Part shown: positions 62,069 through 64,000 of the stretch, one piece after another
How the letters are laid out: each line of letters opens with the position of its first letter
How positions within the stretch are numbered: position 1 is the stretch's first letter
Assembly (NCBI GenBank): GCA_002365595.1
Contig: DFAM01000017.1
Location: 137,982 to 201,981 of the forward strand
From: Acinetobacter sp. UBA3106
Lineage (GTDB): Bacteria; Pseudomonadota; Gammaproteobacteria; Pseudomonadales; Moraxellaceae
Length of the DNA: 64,000 nucleotides
Direction: 5' to 3'
Notes under the pieces: generated by a model
What the model was told of the DNA's origin: nothing
Databases searched by the model: none
What the model saw: the letters and a program-made list of their open reading frames with translations, nothing else
Translations under genes and position numbers: made by a program

Positions 62069-63589
62069 TTAGGCAGCCGTATCTTTTGATCTTTCAAGCA
62101 GCAATTTTAAAAGATATTGATCCAGTTGCTGTATTTCATCCGCACTAAATAGAAAACCGAGTTTAGTTCTGCGCCATAAGATATCTTCACTGGTTCTCGC
62201 CCACTCTTGATCGACCAGATAGTCTACTTCCCGAGCAAATAACCCATGACCAAAGTCTTCACCCAGTTCACTGGTTGTAGAAATGTCCTGTAAAAATTTC
62301 CACACCCTTGACCCATAAGCATGTGCCCAGCGAGAAGCCAGTGGCAAGGAAACATGATCAATGCCCTGCATCAACTGCTGCATTAACAACTCAACCGAAA
62401 CCAGATTTTCTGCACCCGGCAAGAATGCATTCTCGGTCCAAGGTTTATTCATTTCAGGAAAACTTGACGCCAAATATGCCATTGCTGACTCTGCCAGTTT
62501 TCGATAGGTAGTAAGCTTGCCACCAAAGACTGAAAGTAAAGGTGCATCATTTTCCTGTGCATGCGATATGGCCAAAGTGTAATCTCGGGTAACGGCCGAT
62601 GGATTATCTGATTCATCATCACATAAAGACCGCACACCTGAATAGGTGTATAAAATATCTTCCACAGTGAGCTGATGTTTAAAGTGATCATTATAAACAT
62701 CCAGCAAATAATCCACTTCTTGCGAGGTGATTTTAACCTGATCCAGATTGCCCTGATATTCATGATCAGTGGTACCAATTAAGGTGTATTGCTCCAGATA
62801 AGGAATGGCAAAGACAATCCGGTGATCATCATTTTGCAGAATGAACGCTTTATCGCCCTCATAAATTCTAGGCACAATAATATGGCTGCCTTGAACCAGA
62901 CGTAAACCATGTGGCGATTGCTGTTTTAAATTTTGCTCAATAAAGTGATTGACCCAGGGACCGGCGGCATTGACCAGAGCTTTTGCCTGTATCTGATCAC
63001 TGCCCTGTGCATGTTCCAGATGAATGTTCCATAATCCGTTTTCACGGTAAGCAGCGGTGCACCGGGTTTGTGTAGCAATTTTGGCACCCAGCTCATGGGC
63101 CTGCATAGCATTTAGAACCACCAGACGCGAATCATCCACAGTACAATCAGAATATTCAAAACCCTGAGTGATTTCATCTTTTAAAGGACTGCTGGCTGGT
63201 TCAAAATGAATATGCCGGGAAGCGGCTAGTTTTTTTCGTTTACCGAGATGATCATAGATAAATAAACCGGTGCGTATTAGCCATGCAGGACGTAAATGTG
63301 GCTGATGCGGCATGATAAAACGTAAGGGACGAATAATATGCGGTGCTTTGGCTAACAGAATTTCCCGCTCTACTAAAGCTTCATGCACCAGACGAAATTC
63401 TTTATATTCAAGATAACGCAGACCGCCATGAATCAGCTTGCTGCTTGCAGAGGAAGTATGGCTGGCGAGATCATCCTTCTCACATAAGAAAACTGACAAA
63501 CCGCGACCTGCAGCATCAACAGCAATACCGACGCCATTAATCCCACCGCCAATTACCGCTACATCATAGACCGGATGACTCACTTGCAT
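62069..63589 (-). CDS. glpD: Aerobic glycerol-3-phosphate dehydrogenase GlpD
   Basis: A 506-aa FAD enzyme of the inner membrane oxidising glycerol-3-phosphate to DHAP and reducing ubiquinone. FAD motif VIGGGINGVGIAVDAAGRG, then SSASSKLIHGGLRYLEYKEFRLV, and later YSGVRSL and GGKLTTYRKLAE. ATG at 63589 has GGAGG five bases upstream; a GTG two codons earlier lies within the SD region. No other glp genes are adjacent in the window. Confidence 0.96.
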   Translation of the reverse strand: MQVSHPVYDVAVIGGGINGVGIAVDAAGRGLSVFLCEKDDLASHTSSASSKLIHGGLRYLEYKEFRLVHEALVEREILLAKAPHIIRPLRFIMPHQPHLRPAWLIRTGLFIYDHLGKRKKLAASRHIHFEPASSPLKDEITQGFEYSDCTVDDSRLVVLNAMQAHELGAKIATQTRCTAAYRENGLWNIHLEHAQGSDQIQAKALVNAAGPWVNHFIEQNLKQQSPHGLRLVQGSHIIVPRIYEGDKAFILQNDDHRIVFAIPYLEQYTLIGTTDHEYQGNLDQVKITSQEVDYLLDVYNDHFKHQLTVEDILYTYSGVRSLCDDESDNPSAVTRDYTLAISHAQENDAPLLSVFGGKLTTYRKLAESAMAYLASSFPEMNKPWTENAFLPGAENLVSVELLMQQLMQGIDHVSLPLASRWAHAYGSRVWKFLQDISTTSELGEDFGHGLFAREVDYLVDQEWARTSEDILWRRTKLGFLFSADEIQQLDQYLLKLLLERSKDTAA

Positions 63590-63892
63590 GTCCACCTCCT
63601 CTAATCCTGTTCAAACAGTAAACTTAAATTTCCTGTTGTTCCAAGCAACTTAGCACTATTTAAACTGAAAGGACACCGGATAATTGTCATTCAGCACAAT
63701 GTAGATAAAATGAATATGGGGTTTATTTCTTCATTTTCCCTTCTATGATTTGATTCTGCTCATTTTTTAAATCACTCATTTTTGAACATTTAATTTTGCA
63801 CATTTTTCATACAAAACTGAAAAATCATATGCTTATGCCCCTGAAATAATTGGTTTAACATCAAAAAACAATAGCAAAATGGACTTGTGCAG
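63590..63892. other. Divergent region between glpD and the MFS symporter gene
   Basis: About 303 AT-rich bases with several T-rich direct repeats of the kind CATTTTT. Both promoters must lie here. I see no clear GlpR-type palindrome, RNA gene or frame. Confidence 0.4.
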
Positions 63893-64000
63893 ATGATTGA
63901 ACAAAACGTTTCCCAAGTAAATTTAGATACCAAAACCCGGGTCAAATCCATTCTAGGTGGTTCAGCAGGTAACCTGGTGGAGTGGTATGACTGGTATGTC
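63893..64000 (+). CDS. MFS metabolite:proton symporter, 5' part only
   Basis: The first 36 codons of a gene cut by the window end. The chain reads MIEQNVSQVNLDTKTRVKS and then ILGGSAGNLVEWYDWYV, the first-helix signature of the metabolite:H+ symporter family (alpha-ketoglutarate permease KgtP, proline/betaine ProP and similar). An earlier ATG at 63879 meets a stop after five codons. Substrate cannot be told. Confidence 0.8.
   Translation, partial: MIEQNVSQVNLDTKTRVKSILGGSAGNLVEWYDWYV

Overview
The window reads as an ordinary chromosomal stretch of a low-GC gammaproteobacterium of the Moraxellaceae, most probably Acinetobacter (inference from content and gene order, not from a database search). 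Pointers are the AT-rich intergenic DNA, an RNase HI-DnaQ fusion, a yejABEF peptide importer, the rsmI/lpoA/yraN/BON-lipoprotein block, a ygfB-pepP-ubiH-ubi(I/F) series facing zapA and 6S RNA, and groESL behind a heat-shock type promoter. I see no prophage, insertion sequence, CRISPR array or restriction/defence locus.

Layout. 1-5400: a decayed Fur-controlled TonB-receptor remnant, a tiny membrane protein, two paralogous amino-acid permeases, an alpha/beta hydrolase and three tRNA-Glu genes. 5400-15600 (minus strand): an Old Yellow Enzyme-like oxidoreductase, yejF-yejE-yejB-yejA and an MltD-type transglycosylase with eight LysM repeats. 15800-23700: RNase HI/DnaQ fusion, a FimL-like protein and NudC on plus; an esterase, a DolP-like BON lipoprotein, YraN and a very short LpoA on minus; then RsmI on plus. 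23700-30600: a SutA-like RNA polymerase-binding protein, two ubiquinone hydroxylases, a DUF378 protein, PepP and YgfB on minus; a coiled-coil protein and ZapA on plus, followed by 6S RNA. 31000-37800: a copper-type P-ATPase with four YHS domains divergent from a CueR-like regulator, then 5-formyl-THF cyclo-ligase and Lon. 38000-45800: an M28 peptidase with a suspicious active site, RlmH, a DODA-type dioxygenase, a META/DUF4377 lipoprotein, GdhA, an orphan RnfB-like ferredoxin coupled to Nth, a small membrane protein and Adk. 45800-55300: DUF445 protein, a barrel-like exported protein, PBP2, RsmD, small lipoproteins, a TSUP permease, an acyltransferase, an NlpE-like lipoprotein and a LuxR-type regulator. 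55300-64000: GroEL/GroES, a phosphoesterase and lipid kinase pair, PEP carboxykinase, a small exported protein, GlpD and the start of an MFS metabolite:proton symporter.

How genes work together. Envelope themes dominate: peptidoglycan synthesis and turnover (PBP2, LpoA-like, MltD, DolP-like), peptide uptake (Yej) and many lipoproteins. Copper handling (P-ATPase, CueR-like regulator, NlpE-like lipoprotein) and protein quality control (Lon, GroESL) are also present. Central metabolism is represented by GdhA, PckG, GlpD, Adk and the Ubi enzymes.

I did not find a clearly new multi-gene system. The observations most worth checking are the four-YHS P-ATPase placed between 6S RNA and its usual partner gene, the tRNA-Glu copies that differ at the 2:71 pair, the minimal LpoA, the RNase HI-DnaQ fusion with a repeat-bearing linker, the orphan RnfB, and a Glu-to-Gln change in an M28 peptidase. 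Many start codons were moved downstream of the longest reading frame on the basis of Shine-Dalgarno (SD) sites, signal peptides or family alignment; each case is stated.
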